Part shown: positions 35,135 through 44,065 of the stretch, in pieces
Numbering within the stretch: the stretch's first letter is position 1
Layout of the letters: the number at the start of each line of letters is the position of its first letter
Source: CAWKAO01 sp963847665
Lineage (GTDB): Bacteria; Actinomycetota; Humimicrobiia; Humimicrobiales; Humimicrobiaceae
Length of the DNA stretch: 64,000 nucleotides
Assembly: GCA_963847665.1 (NCBI GenBank)
Contig: CAWKAO010000001.1
Location: forward strand, 149,529 to 213,528
Reading direction: 5' to 3'
Translations under genes and position numbers: made by a program
The notes under the pieces: generated by a model
Database searches by the model: none
The model's input: the letters and a program-made list of their open reading frames with translations, nothing else
Told to the model about the DNA's origin: nothing

Positions 35135-36490
35135 ATGGAAGAACAAAGAAAACGCATTTTAAACGGGAGTATAAGATCCTTACTTTTTCAGTTTTCCATG
35201 CCCGCTATTATAGGTATGCTTGTCAGTGCTTTATATAATATGGTCGATACTTTATTTGTAGGACAGGGTGTAGGTCCTCTGGCAATATCTGCCCTTACGA
35301 TAGTGCTGCCTATACAGCTTGTGATAATGGCGGTCGGCATCATGATAGGGGTAGGTTCGGCTTCAGTTATTTCAAGGGCACTTGGTGCAAATGACAGAGA
35401 AAAAGCCCTGAGTGCCGCTGAAAACAGCATAATCCTGACCCTGATATTGAGTACATTGTTTATGGTCCCTGCATATATTTTTATGGATAAACTGCTTTAC
35501 TTTTTTGGTGCCTCCAGCGAGACATTTTCAATGGCCAAAGATTATATGTCAATAATCCTGATAGGTTTTATATCTTTTTCTTTTTCTATTACAGCAAACA
35601 ACCTGATAAGGGCGGAAGGCAAACCAAGGGCTGCGATGTACACAATGCTTATCGGCGCCCTGAGCAACATCGTACTTGACCCGATCTTTATTTTTGTCCT
35701 AAAAATGGGGGTGAGGGGAGCAGCAATAGCTACTATAATAAGCCAGTTTATAAGCGTGATCTTTGTGATCTCATTTTTCGCATCGAATAAAAGTATCTAT
35801 AAGCTTAAATTAAAACTCTTCAGGTTAAGGTTTCCTATTTCAAAAGAGATAATATCAGTGGGATTTCCTTCTTTTGCATTACAGATAGTGGGTAGTCTGG
35901 TCTTTTTGATCTTTAACCGATCGGTCCTGCATTATGGAAATGACCTGTATATTGCGATCATGGGTATAGGTCTGCGTATACTAAACCTTATCGAAATGCC
36001 TATTATCGGGATCGCTCAGGGGTTTTCAACACTGGTCAGTTTTAATTTTGGTGCAAGACTATATAAAAGGATCAGGTCTATTTTAAAAGAAGCAGTCATA
36101 TGGACTGTAGTTATAGCTGGTGCAGGATTTATAGCAATGATGTTTTTTCCGGGGCCGATCCTCAGTATATTTACCAAGGACAACAGCCTTATAAATATGG
36201 GGATAACACCGCTAAGGCTTATTGTCATCCTTCTACCTTTTGTCGGGTTTCAGGTACTTGGAGGAAGCCTCTTCCAGGCTATCGGTAAGACCGTACCTGC
36301 ACTTATGATCATCCTGTCCCGTCAGCTGCTGTTCCTTATACCAGCAGTCCTGGTTTTACCTTTATTTTTAGGCTTACCTGGAGTATGGGTCGCCATACCA
36401 GTGGCAAACTTCTTATCTTTAATAGTAACTTTTATTTTTGTGTACTGGCAGATGAAGCAGTTCAATAAGTTAATGGCGCTTGAAAGCTGA
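35135..36490 (+). CDS. MATE family efflux transporter
   Basis: This 451-residue protein has twelve membrane segments in two pseudo-repeats. The start (FQFSMPAIIGMLVSALYNMVDTLFVGQGVGPLAISALTIVLP) and the GVGSASVISRALGANDREKA motif are typical of bacterial MATE exporters (NorM/MepA type). It would expel cationic compounds or metabolites using Na+ or H+. The ATG at 35135 has no SD. The gene is monocistronic. The true substrate cannot be predicted. Confidence 0.93.
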   Translation: MEEQRKRILNGSIRSLLFQFSMPAIIGMLVSALYNMVDTLFVGQGVGPLAISALTIVLPIQLVIMAVGIMIGVGSASVISRALGANDREKALSAAENSIILTLILSTLFMVPAYIFMDKLLYFFGASSETFSMAKDYMSIILIGFISFSFSITANNLIRAEGKPRAAMYTMLIGALSNIVLDPIFIFVLKMGVRGAAIATIISQFISVIFVISFFASNKSIYKLKLKLFRLRFPISKEIISVGFPSFALQIVGSLVFLIFNRSVLHYGNDLYIAIMGIGLRILNLIEMPIIGIAQGFSTLVSFNFGARLYKRIRSILKEAVIWTVVIAGAGFIAMMFFPGPILSIFTKDNSLINMGITPLRLIVILLPFVGFQVLGGSLFQAIGKTVPALMIILSRQLLFLIPAVLVLPLFLGLPGVWVAIPVANFLSLIVTFIFVYWQMKQFNKLMALES

Positions 36491-36501
36491 ATTCAGGTTT
36501 T

Positions 36502-37005
36502 TTATTCTTCATTCAGGTAATTTAAATAATAATTTCTTGCCCTCACAAAAAGTTCCGGTTTCTCCTTTTGGAGAATATCAAAGATCTTCGGGTTGATCAG
36601 TTTTGGATGGTTTATGCTTTTCCTGTAAGCGTCTATAAAAAAATCTATAACTTCATTATCGTTCTCTTCAACGGTCTCTACCAATTTTTTAATATCTGTT
36701 TTTTTACTTTCTATTCTCTGGTTGTTTTCCTGAATATCCTTATAATCCTTTTTATCAAGACAACCTCCACACCAGTCCAGGCAGCTTTTAACGGAATCAT
36801 AAAAAACCAGATCACCGTCCTTATATTCAATGACTTCCGGATCGGTCTTAAATACATTGCTATGACAGTTTGTGCACCGAACCTTTCTTTCATCTGCAAA
36901 AAACTCGATCTCTTCTCCGCATTTTGGGCAGGGGACAAGGTTAGTATTAAAATTTTTCAGATAAGCTGTATTCTGACCGGGACAGCCACTCTGCATTTTT
37001 GGCAT
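36502..37005 (-). CDS. Cysteine-rich zinc-ribbon protein of unknown function
   Basis: This 167-residue protein opens with a CPG segment and a zinc ribbon (PCPKCGEEIEF...VRCTNCHSNVF). A cysteine-containing CLDWCGGCLDKKDY motif follows, then a C-terminal helical domain (about 100-165) that ends in many charged residues. I choose ATG 37005, five bases after GAGGTGG. It lies opposite and convergent to the MATE gene. No catalytic motif is recognised; a metal-binding or redox-sensing role is possible. Confidence 0.72.
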   Translation of the reverse strand: MPKMQSGCPGQNTAYLKNFNTNLVPCPKCGEEIEFFADERKVRCTNCHSNVFKTDPEVIEYKDGDLVFYDSVKSCLDWCGGCLDKKDYKDIQENNQRIESKKTDIKKLVETVEENDNEVIDFFIDAYRKSINHPKLINPKIFDILQKEKPELFVRARNYYLNYLNEE

Positions 37006-37137
37006 TTGGACCACCTCACAAACAACTCAAAAAATAAAAGTTTATATTGCAAATAGTTAAGTGTATTATAACACTTTAAAGTCAAGTAAAATAAATTTGT
37101 GATTATTTGGATGAGCCTGCAGTTTAAAGTATAAAAA

Positions 37138-37821
37138 ATGGATGCCAGCAGTAAAGATAAATTTATGGGAAAATTGGATAGGGAAATAGCTAAAAACCTT
37201 AATAAGAACTATGAGCTTTTTGGCAGGAACTGTGATGAATCTTTTTTAAGATTAGCATCCATGGATCCAGCGGTGGTCTGTGCAAATACAGGTGCAATTC
37301 TGATCGGTGAAAAAACACTCTCGCTTGATTTTTTTAATAGAACAGTACTAATAGATACAGAACTGAAAAAGATAGAGTACTTTTCTGTCTATGATGTAAA
37401 AATGATCAAGAAAGAAGAGGCAGATATTTTTTCTGCTGCCATCATCCTGCATTTTTTAATAAATGCTGAAAAGAAAGCTCTCATGAGTGAATGGATCTTA
37501 TACAGGGAATTACCCGATGGACTTTTTTACTCAAGTACAATACCCGGGGTACTGGCACCACTGGCGGAAAAATATCAAAGCAGCGGCAAAGAACTCATTG
37601 AGAGAATAAGCAGCTATGGTGGAAGACCTTATAATAGTTTTAAAAACAGTGCAGTTATCTATCCTTTTAAAAGGTTCCCCATGCTCTTTATCCTTGAGGA
37701 AAAAGATGAAGAATTCGAAGCAAATATCAGGGTCCTCTTTGATAAAAGCGCTTCAAGTTATATAAAAACAGATATAATTAAGACCCTTATAGTCTATACA
37801 GTCAAGAAACTGCTCGACTGA
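37138..37821 (+). CDS. DUF3786 domain protein
   Basis: This 227-residue protein contains the DUF3786 pattern: ASMDPAVVCANTGAILIGEKTLSLDFFNRTV, the middle ILHFLINAEKKALMSEWILYRELPDGLFY, and a C-terminal IYPFKRFPMLFILEEKDEEFEANIRVLFDKSASSYIKTD. In anaerobes such proteins are often found near Fe-S and corrinoid genes, but no function is known. No SD lies before the ATG, which follows an A/T-rich TATAAAAA run. Monocistronic. Confidence 0.85.
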   Translation: MDASSKDKFMGKLDREIAKNLNKNYELFGRNCDESFLRLASMDPAVVCANTGAILIGEKTLSLDFFNRTVLIDTELKKIEYFSVYDVKMIKKEEADIFSAAIILHFLINAEKKALMSEWILYRELPDGLFYSSTIPGVLAPLAEKYQSSGKELIERISSYGGRPYNSFKNSAVIYPFKRFPMLFILEEKDEEFEANIRVLFDKSASSYIKTDIIKTLIVYTVKKLLD

Positions 37822-37822
37822 C

Positions 37823-39229
37823 CTATCTATTTGTCAGAAGCCTTTTTGACCGCCTGCTCAATATCAGCATAACTGTTATCAATACAATGAAATAGACAAT
37901 AAATATCAGCATCGAATACAGGTACAGCATCGGGTTCTGGGTCTTAAAGCCATTGACCGCAAGAGCGAGAATAAACATAAGTGGTATTCCAAGAGGTAGT
38001 GCAGTCGCACTCCCGATCACCAGGGTTTCAGCCACATTGGATTTTGAATCTGGATCTATCTCCCGCAGTAGCGCAACACCTGTCGATATCGTTCCTGTCC
38101 ACATACCATAAAGTGCCACTATATGTTCTATTAAATAGCTCTTGTAGATCCTTTTCGAAAGAAAAAACGTATAAAAAATTGTAAATATCCCACCTGCAGT
38201 AGTAATGATTACAATCGGTATCCAGTTCTCTCTAAAAGTCACTATTGATATAGCAGCAATAGAGGCTACTATCATATAATCAAATGATGCTGCCGATATT
38301 CTCTGCAGCATGTAGTTATCCGGATAATTAATATGGAACCAGTTTTTCCTTTTTAAAGCATTTAAGATGATCCTTACAATAACTGCGATCATGGTCGCAA
38401 AAACAAAATGAAAACCCCACAACAGCTGGGATACAGTTTCTCCATAATCTCCAAGTGGAGCCAGTGCTATTGATATACCCTTCAGTGCATAATATGTTGC
38501 AAGATATATAATGCCTATCAGGACTATCTGGACAGTAAGACCATCGATGAACATTTTTCTTGGAATAGTCTCGGTGTGTTTCTCTTCGATATCTTTATGG
38601 GTCTTCTGTAATTCTTTGTCATTCTCCTCAAGGCCGATCAGACCAAGTCTTTTCTTTCTCCTGACCAGGAAGTTCAGTAACGGGATCCCAAAGATAATGG
38701 CCCACAAAAAACCTATCGTAGCAACTGAAAGTCCTATATTACCCCCATTCACCAGCCCCAGTTCTTCCCAGCTTGTCCCGATAGAAAATGCCTGGCCGGG
38801 CCCCTGTGCAAAACCCAACGGGAGTATTAATCCAAATGGAGGGAACAGCTTAGGCAGGAATGTATACGCCAGGATAAGTGATAATGCAAACCCAATAATT
38901 CCCTGGATCAGGTAAGCAGAAGTTATCGCAAAACCTGTATTTACATTATCTCCACGCTCATGACTAACAGCCCTCGGCCTGTCCTTTAAAGCAAGCGCAA
39001 TAAAACCTATTGCCATCAGGTGATAGACCATGTTTCCAAGCCTGTCAGGGCTAAGTACTATCCAATTCAATACATCCTTGCCCAGTATCAATCCAATAAA
39101 TCCAGCGATTATAGCTGTGGGGACAAGAAATTTCTGGAAAAACTTTATTTTATTTTTTATGACGATTGCTATAAGAAGAAAGGTGGATAAAAAAAGAAAA
39201 TCCTTCATGTATTCCCAAAAAGATTCCAT
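37823..39229 (-). CDS. Sodium/glutamate symporter-like (ESS/GltS family) transporter
   Basis: This 468-residue membrane protein has about eleven helices. It contains the repeated glycine-rich transport motifs ASAYLIQGIIGFALSLILAYTF and LPLGFAQGPGQAFSIGTSWEELGL, and VALYGMWTGTISTGVALLREIDPD in the second half. All are typical of the GltS (ESS) family, which imports glutamate with sodium. It has about 65 more residues than E. coli GltS because of a charged cytoplasmic loop (about 195-230). Its stop is convergent with DUF3786, one base away. Confidence 0.85.
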   Translation of the reverse strand: MESFWEYMKDFLFLSTFLLIAIVIKNKIKFFQKFLVPTAIIAGFIGLILGKDVLNWIVLSPDRLGNMVYHLMAIGFIALALKDRPRAVSHERGDNVNTGFAITSAYLIQGIIGFALSLILAYTFLPKLFPPFGLILPLGFAQGPGQAFSIGTSWEELGLVNGGNIGLSVATIGFLWAIIFGIPLLNFLVRRKKRLGLIGLEENDKELQKTHKDIEEKHTETIPRKMFIDGLTVQIVLIGIIYLATYYALKGISIALAPLGDYGETVSQLLWGFHFVFATMIAVIVRIILNALKRKNWFHINYPDNYMLQRISAASFDYMIVASIAAISIVTFRENWIPIVIITTAGGIFTIFYTFFLSKRIYKSYLIEHIVALYGMWTGTISTGVALLREIDPDSKSNVAETLVIGSATALPLGIPLMFILALAVNGFKTQNPMLYLYSMLIFIVYFIVLITVMLILSRRSKRLLTNR

Positions 39230-39442
39230 TGAGATTCCTTTCGCAAGTACAGGTGATATTTTTATTTTTTCGTTTTTTATTTAGACGCAATATTTTTATT
39301 ATAGTTTTAAATAATAATATAGTCACATGATTAATCGCAGACCTAATAATAAATCTTTTATTTTGTTATAATCTGCAAAATAAGATCTGTCACAATGATT
39401 TTTTGTTTTTTTTTAAAAACTATAGGAATCTGGAGGAATAAA

Positions 39443-40072
39443 TTGGTCGAAAGCATATATTTCAAAGCCTTTTATATCATAGCAAGCTATCTGCTTGGTT
39501 CAGTTGTATTCGGGTATGTAATGGCCAGGATATATGGTAAAAAGGGTTTCGGGGTAGTCGACAGGCCAGGAACTGCTGGTGCTGGAAGACAGTATGGGTT
39601 TAAAGCTTCGATTCCTACCTTTATATTTGATTGCGGGAAAGGGGCGGCAATTCCCCTAATCGGCAGGGCGATCGGACTTGATACTGTTACCATTATAATT
39701 GCGAGCCTCGCTGTACTTGTGGGCCATAACTGGCCAGTATGGTTTAAGTTCCGGGGTGGCGGTGGTCTGGCAACAGGGATGGGTATAGCTGTAGCAGTTG
39801 CTCCAATTCAGTTTTTAATAGTACTTGCAATAAGCCTTCTGTTGAGCAATATCTACAGGTTTACCCTTAATAAGAAACATAAAGTCAACCCGAATGTAAT
39901 CGGAGGGATCGCTGGAGTGGCTCTTATGCCGGTCATGGTCTATGTTTTCCCAAAATATATTGAATTTTACAGGATTGAGTATTTGTATCTTTTTATCGGG
40001 GTTTTTATAATAATAGTAGTAAAAGGGATCATCTTGCATTTTATGTATAGAAATGTACCGACAGCAGGTTAA
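39443..40072 (+). CDS. plsY: Glycerol-3-phosphate acyltransferase PlsY family
   Basis: This 209-residue membrane protein has PlsY motif 1 (SYLLGSVVFGYVMARIYGKKGF), the glycine-rich DRPGTAGAGRQYG, and motif 2 (GHNWPVWFKFRGGGGLATGMG) with the expected membrane helices. PlsY transfers the acyl group of acyl-phosphate to glycerol 3-phosphate, the first step of phospholipid synthesis. I choose TTG 39443 because GGAGG ends six bases upstream. An in-frame ATG at 39395 would add 16 residues in front of that SD. The usual NPG near the start reads RPG here. Confidence 0.85.
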   Translation: MVESIYFKAFYIIASYLLGSVVFGYVMARIYGKKGFGVVDRPGTAGAGRQYGFKASIPTFIFDCGKGAAIPLIGRAIGLDTVTIIIASLAVLVGHNWPVWFKFRGGGGLATGMGIAVAVAPIQFLIVLAISLLLSNIYRFTLNKKHKVNPNVIGGIAGVALMPVMVYVFPKYIEFYRIEYLYLFIGVFIIIVVKGIILHFMYRNVPTAG

Positions 40073-40190
40073 AACTTATTCCCAGAATTCTCTCTAGTTT
40101 ATTGAATACCCGCCATCTAAGATAATGTTGGTTTTTTATCAAACCTTACCACCGAATAATCGATCATAAGCTGGTAATTAATACATTCTA

Positions 40191-40973
40191 TCAGATAAGC
40201 TCTTTTATTAATATTTTCAAAAACTTATTGGATGCTTTCTTTTCCAGCCATGGATAATGGCCACAGTTTTTTAATAATATAAAATTTAGATCCTTTAGCA
40301 CTCCTAAAAGAGATTCTTTTATTAAACCTGCTGGATGAGGGTCATAGTCTCCATGTATGGCTGTCACGGGACAGGTTAAATGTTTTCCAAGCTTTAACAG
40401 TTCACCGGTTTTCCTCAGTCTTAAAGCTTCCTTCCAGACACTTTTATAAATATCATACTGGTATGCCATAGTATCATCTTCATTTCCAATGTTCTGAAAA
40501 ATATCAGCTTTCTCAAGGATCTTTACTAGTTTTTTAAATTCTACATTTTTTTCTTTTTGTTCAGGATTGTTTAATTTTTCAATGATTGTGTGCATATTTA
40601 CTACGTCAAGATAATCCAGGCGTTCCATTCTTTTCTCCAGGATTTTAGAAGCGCTCTTCTCATCAAAAGCAGCACTGCTTATAAGTATAAGTTTTTTTAT
40701 AAGCTCAGGATATTGTGAAGTAAATATAAAAGCCAGCATTGCTCCCCAAGACCACCCAATGAGATTTATCTTTCCATTACAATTTTCAGTTAATATATCA
40801 TGGATTTCCTTGACCTGGCCTCTTATTGAAGATGCAGTTTGTAGAGGTTCAAGAGTGGCTGCCTTATTAGATAAATATTTTGCTACCGGTGCCATATTGC
40901 CCGGCGCACCGGGTCCACCATGTAATATGGCGACCTTATAAGGTCCTTTTCCATATTTTCTGAGATTTTCCAA
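40191..40973 (-). CDS. Alpha/beta hydrolase
   Basis: This 260-residue protein has the oxyanion-hole HGGPGAPGNMAP and the nucleophile elbow GWSWGAM (Ser in G-W-S-W-G). A late Asp/His pair sits in AIHGDYDPHPAGL and NCGHYPWLE. This is a complete Ser-Asp-His triad typical of proline iminopeptidase-like hydrolases. The start is TTG at 40973 with AAGAG upstream. It stands alone. The substrate is unknown. Confidence 0.87.
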   Translation of the reverse strand: MENLRKYGKGPYKVAILHGGPGAPGNMAPVAKYLSNKAATLEPLQTASSIRGQVKEIHDILTENCNGKINLIGWSWGAMLAFIFTSQYPELIKKLILISSAAFDEKSASKILEKRMERLDYLDVVNMHTIIEKLNNPEQKEKNVEFKKLVKILEKADIFQNIGNEDDTMAYQYDIYKSVWKEALRLRKTGELLKLGKHLTCPVTAIHGDYDPHPAGLIKESLLGVLKDLNFILLKNCGHYPWLEKKASNKFLKILIKELI

Positions 40974-41040
40974 TTTTTCTCTTTTGCTATAGTTTTGGTC
41001 TTAATAATTTACATTATTTCTTTTAAAAATAATACTATAA

Positions 41041-43005
41041 TCAGTGTCCCGTAAAATATTCATTTTTCTGAAGTTCTTTAAGTTCACTATGAAGCTTTTC
41101 CCATTCGAGTAATTTAGAGTCAAGTTCTTTTTTTTGTTCTGCATATCTTAAAAATATAGCCTGGTCATTACCCCCTATTTTATCCTGTGACAGTTTGTCG
41201 ATCTTTTCTGCAAGTTCTTTTAATCCTTCTTCAAGGCTCTCTATCAGGGTTTCGCATGTCGATATACTTTTTGTTATCCTGCGAAGGGTTTTAAAAAATT
41301 CCTTTTTTTCCAGGTAGCTTTCTTTTCCTGCTCGATCAGATAAATTAAAGTCAATGTTCTGCTTTATATTCTGCTTGACTTCGATCTGGTGTAATGAATC
41401 CACTTTTTTCTTTTCAAGAAAATAATTAATATCGCCCAAATATTTTTTAATTTTCTTTTGATTAAATTCATAAACAGAGTCTGCAAGTCCCTCTAAAAAC
41501 TCCCTGTCGTGAGAGACTAAAATAAGTGTGCCAGTATAGATATTAAGGGCATTTTTTAAAATGTCTTTTGAACGCATATCCAGGTGATTGGTCGGTTCAT
41601 CAAGGATTAGCAGGTTGTAAGGCTGTAGCAGTAACTTTATAAGTGCAAGCCTTGATCTTTCTCCACCGGAAAGGACTTTAACTTTTTTTTCAATATCATC
41701 ATTTTTAAAAAGAAAAGCTCCCAGGAGAGTCCGGATGTTAAACCCGATATCTCCGGCAGCTTCTATGTTTATGGTCTCAAAAACAGTGATATCCTCATCA
41801 AGAAGTTCATCCTGATCCTGTGCAAAGTAACCGATTTTGACTTTTTGACCTATTTTAAGGTTCCCGCCATAATCCAGGTTGCCTGCAAGTATCCTGGAGA
41901 GTGTAGTCTTGCCCTCGCCGTTTTTACCTACAAATGCTATCCTTTCACCGCGTCTAATAAATAGTTCGATATCATCCAATACAGTTTTATCTCCATATTT
42001 TTTTGATATGTGATCAGCATCTATAACTGTATTTCCGGATCTCGGTGCATCAGGAAATCTTATCCTGATTGCCGAAAGGTCTTCCTGGTCTACCTCGATT
42101 TTTTCTAACTTCTCAAGCTGTTTTATACGGGATTGCACCTGCGGTGCTTTAGATTCTTTATATCTGAACCGTTCAATAAACCTGTTTGTATCAGCTATCA
42201 TCTTTTGCTGGTTTTTTTGTGCAGCCAGCTGGGTAGTTATGACCTCTTTTCTTAATCCCACATATTTTGAAAAGGGTACTTTATAGTCATATATTTTACC
42301 AAGTGATATCTCAATTGTCCTGGTCGTCACATTATCTAAAAAAGCTTTATCATGAGAGATCATAATGACTGCTCCCTTATAATCTTTAAGAAAGTCTTCC
42401 AGCCACTGTATGGACTCAATGTCAAGATGGTTTGTAGGCTCATCAAGCAGTAAAAGGTCAGGAGCTTTTAACAGCAGTTTTGCAAGCTCGATCCTCATCC
42501 TCCAACCGCCACTGAACTCTTTTGTCTGCCTGGGAAGATCAAATGGATTGAAGCCAAGCCCGAACAGTGTTCTTTCGACCTGCTCATTTATTTTTGAGAT
42601 CCCCAATGCTTCCATTCTTGCATTAATATCAGTCAGCCTGTTTATAAGATCAAGATATCTGGAAGAATGGTAATCTGTACCCTCTTCTATCTCCCGTTTT
42701 ATTAATGACTGTTTATTTTCAAGGTCCAATATCCGGTAAAAAGCAGTTTTTGCTTCGTTGAAAAGTGTCCTGGAATCAATATGCTTCATCTGTTGCGGCA
42801 GATAACCTGTAGTATGATCTGATGGTCTTTCAACCGTACCCATATCAGGAGACAATTCGCCATAGATAATTCTTAACAGGGTAGTCTTGCCTGAGCCGTT
42901 GTTACCGACCAGTCCTATCCTATCCCGGGTATTTATTTGAAAAGAAATATCCTTAAGCAGTTGACGTTCACCAAAGCTTAAGCTTATATGGTTTAATGAT
43001 ATCAT
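41041..43005 (-). CDS. ABC-F family ATP-binding protein
   Basis: This 654-residue protein has two ABC ATPase domains in one chain without membrane segments: Walker A GNNGSGKTTL and GKNGEGKTTL, signature FSGGWRMR and LSGGERSR, and two LLDEPTNHLD. A linker and a long C-terminal coiled coil (about 560-650) follow. ABC-F proteins act on the ribosome, as translation factors or antibiotic-protection proteins. The layout is closest to the YdiF/Uup type. The ATG has no clear SD. Monocistronic. Confidence 0.93.
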   Translation of the reverse strand: MISLNHISLSFGERQLLKDISFQINTRDRIGLVGNNGSGKTTLLRIIYGELSPDMGTVERPSDHTTGYLPQQMKHIDSRTLFNEAKTAFYRILDLENKQSLIKREIEEGTDYHSSRYLDLINRLTDINARMEALGISKINEQVERTLFGLGFNPFDLPRQTKEFSGGWRMRIELAKLLLKAPDLLLLDEPTNHLDIESIQWLEDFLKDYKGAVIMISHDKAFLDNVTTRTIEISLGKIYDYKVPFSKYVGLRKEVITTQLAAQKNQQKMIADTNRFIERFRYKESKAPQVQSRIKQLEKLEKIEVDQEDLSAIRIRFPDAPRSGNTVIDADHISKKYGDKTVLDDIELFIRRGERIAFVGKNGEGKTTLSRILAGNLDYGGNLKIGQKVKIGYFAQDQDELLDEDITVFETINIEAAGDIGFNIRTLLGAFLFKNDDIEKKVKVLSGGERSRLALIKLLLQPYNLLILDEPTNHLDMRSKDILKNALNIYTGTLILVSHDREFLEGLADSVYEFNQKKIKKYLGDINYFLEKKKVDSLHQIEVKQNIKQNIDFNLSDRAGKESYLEKKEFFKTLRRITKSISTCETLIESLEEGLKELAEKIDKLSQDKIGGNDQAIFLRYAEQKKELDSKLLEWEKLHSELKELQKNEYFTGH

Positions 43006-43148
43006 GGAGCAAAAAATCAGGAGCCACTTTAAACTATTTATTAATTTGCGGTATATTATAACTATTAATATCTTTTTGTGGTAGTCACTCCATGATTTCT
43101 TAATTTTTTTTGAGTATTATTTTTAAAAAAAAACGAAAAGAGGATTTG

Positions 43149-43589
43149 ATGTTCAAACGTGGAAAAAGCAATATTTTAAAAATATTGCTGATGATATTAA
43201 CTGTAATACTGGTCCCGGTCATTACGTCATGCATGGCGATGGGACCTTTTGGAAATACCGGTCAGGAGGAAGACCAGGGTATTACGACATTTGAAGTGGT
43301 CAAAGGAGATATAGTCCAGGAAATCACTACAACAGGAAATGTAGATTCCAAGACATTAAATACATATAAAGCAGTAGTTTCTGGTGAGATCGTTTCTGCA
43401 CTGGAAAAGGGTTATATCCCTTTTATTTTTAACAGGTTTTACAGAAAAAATAGTAAGTCAGGAAACAGGGGTTTTGGACTTGGTATGTCGATCATAAAAA
43501 AGATAGTTCAAAACCATAAAGGTGAGATAGATATAGAATATGACCAGGATGAAAGAAGAATAACTTTTAAAGTAAATCTGCCCGCATAA
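43149..43589 (+). CDS. Chimeric gene: HlyD/RND adaptor start fused to histidine-kinase end
   Basis: The first 80 or so residues are an efflux adaptor: a lipoprotein signal (LILTVILVPVITSCMAMG-like, Cys at the lipobox), then ITTFEVVKGDIVQEITTTGNVDSK as in MacA/HlyD proteins, ending VVSGEIVSALEKG. Without a break the frame continues as the C-terminal ATPase end of a sensor kinase: IPFIFNRFYRKN, the G2-box-like GFGLGMSIIKKIV, then QNHKGEI and a final beta strand. No known protein has this combination. It is best explained by a deletion that joined two genes in frame. SD AGAGGA supports ATG 43149. Confidence 0.8.
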   Translation: MFKRGKSNILKILLMILTVILVPVITSCMAMGPFGNTGQEEDQGITTFEVVKGDIVQEITTTGNVDSKTLNTYKAVVSGEIVSALEKGYIPFIFNRFYRKNSKSGNRGFGLGMSIIKKIVQNHKGEIDIEYDQDERRITFKVNLPA

Positions 43590-43699
43590 ATGAGCTGACA
43601 AAAAATAATAATAACTCCACTTTTTCTACATTTTTTTCTTTTATAATCTAAAAATATTAGTTGATCTTATCGATCTTTATAAAAACAGGAGGTAAAAAA

Positions 43700-44065
43700 A
43701 TGGACAATACAATAAAAATAGACAAATACAGGATAATGAGCATTCTGTCCCTCGTCTTTGGAGCAGTGGCGGTTGCAATATCATTTCTTCCTTTTGGAAG
43801 AGGGTTTGGTCTGTTACTGGGAATTGCAGCAGTCGCTATGGGAGCTATTTCCCTCGATAAGGCAAAAAGGGAACTTACGGACCTATCGGATGTAAGAAGT
43901 CTCAAGGGAATGGCTATAGCCGGTATAGTCCTGGGAAGTCTGTCGATTGTAATAGCCATCCTGGCTGCAATCATAGGCGGTTTTATGCTCATGCATGTTT
44001 TTAAAGGCGGCCATTTAGGGCAGATGGATTTTCATAATATGCCAGGATTAAGGCGTTTTAAATAA
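43700..44065 (+). CDS. DUF4190 domain membrane protein
   Basis: This 121-residue protein has two or three hydrophobic segments (MSILSLVFGAVAVAISFLPF, GLLLGIAAVAMGAIS, GMAIAGIVLGSLSIVIAILAAIIGG), the DUF4190 pattern with its GMAIAGIVLG signature. I choose ATG 43700, which follows ACAGGAGG. Its last 34 bases overlap the end of the convergent glycosyltransferase. Function is unknown; such proteins often accompany transport or envelope genes. Confidence 0.82.
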   Translation: MDNTIKIDKYRIMSILSLVFGAVAVAISFLPFGRGFGLLLGIAAVAMGAISLDKAKRELTDLSDVRSLKGMAIAGIVLGSLSIVIAILAAIIGGFMLMHVFKGGHLGQMDFHNMPGLRRFK

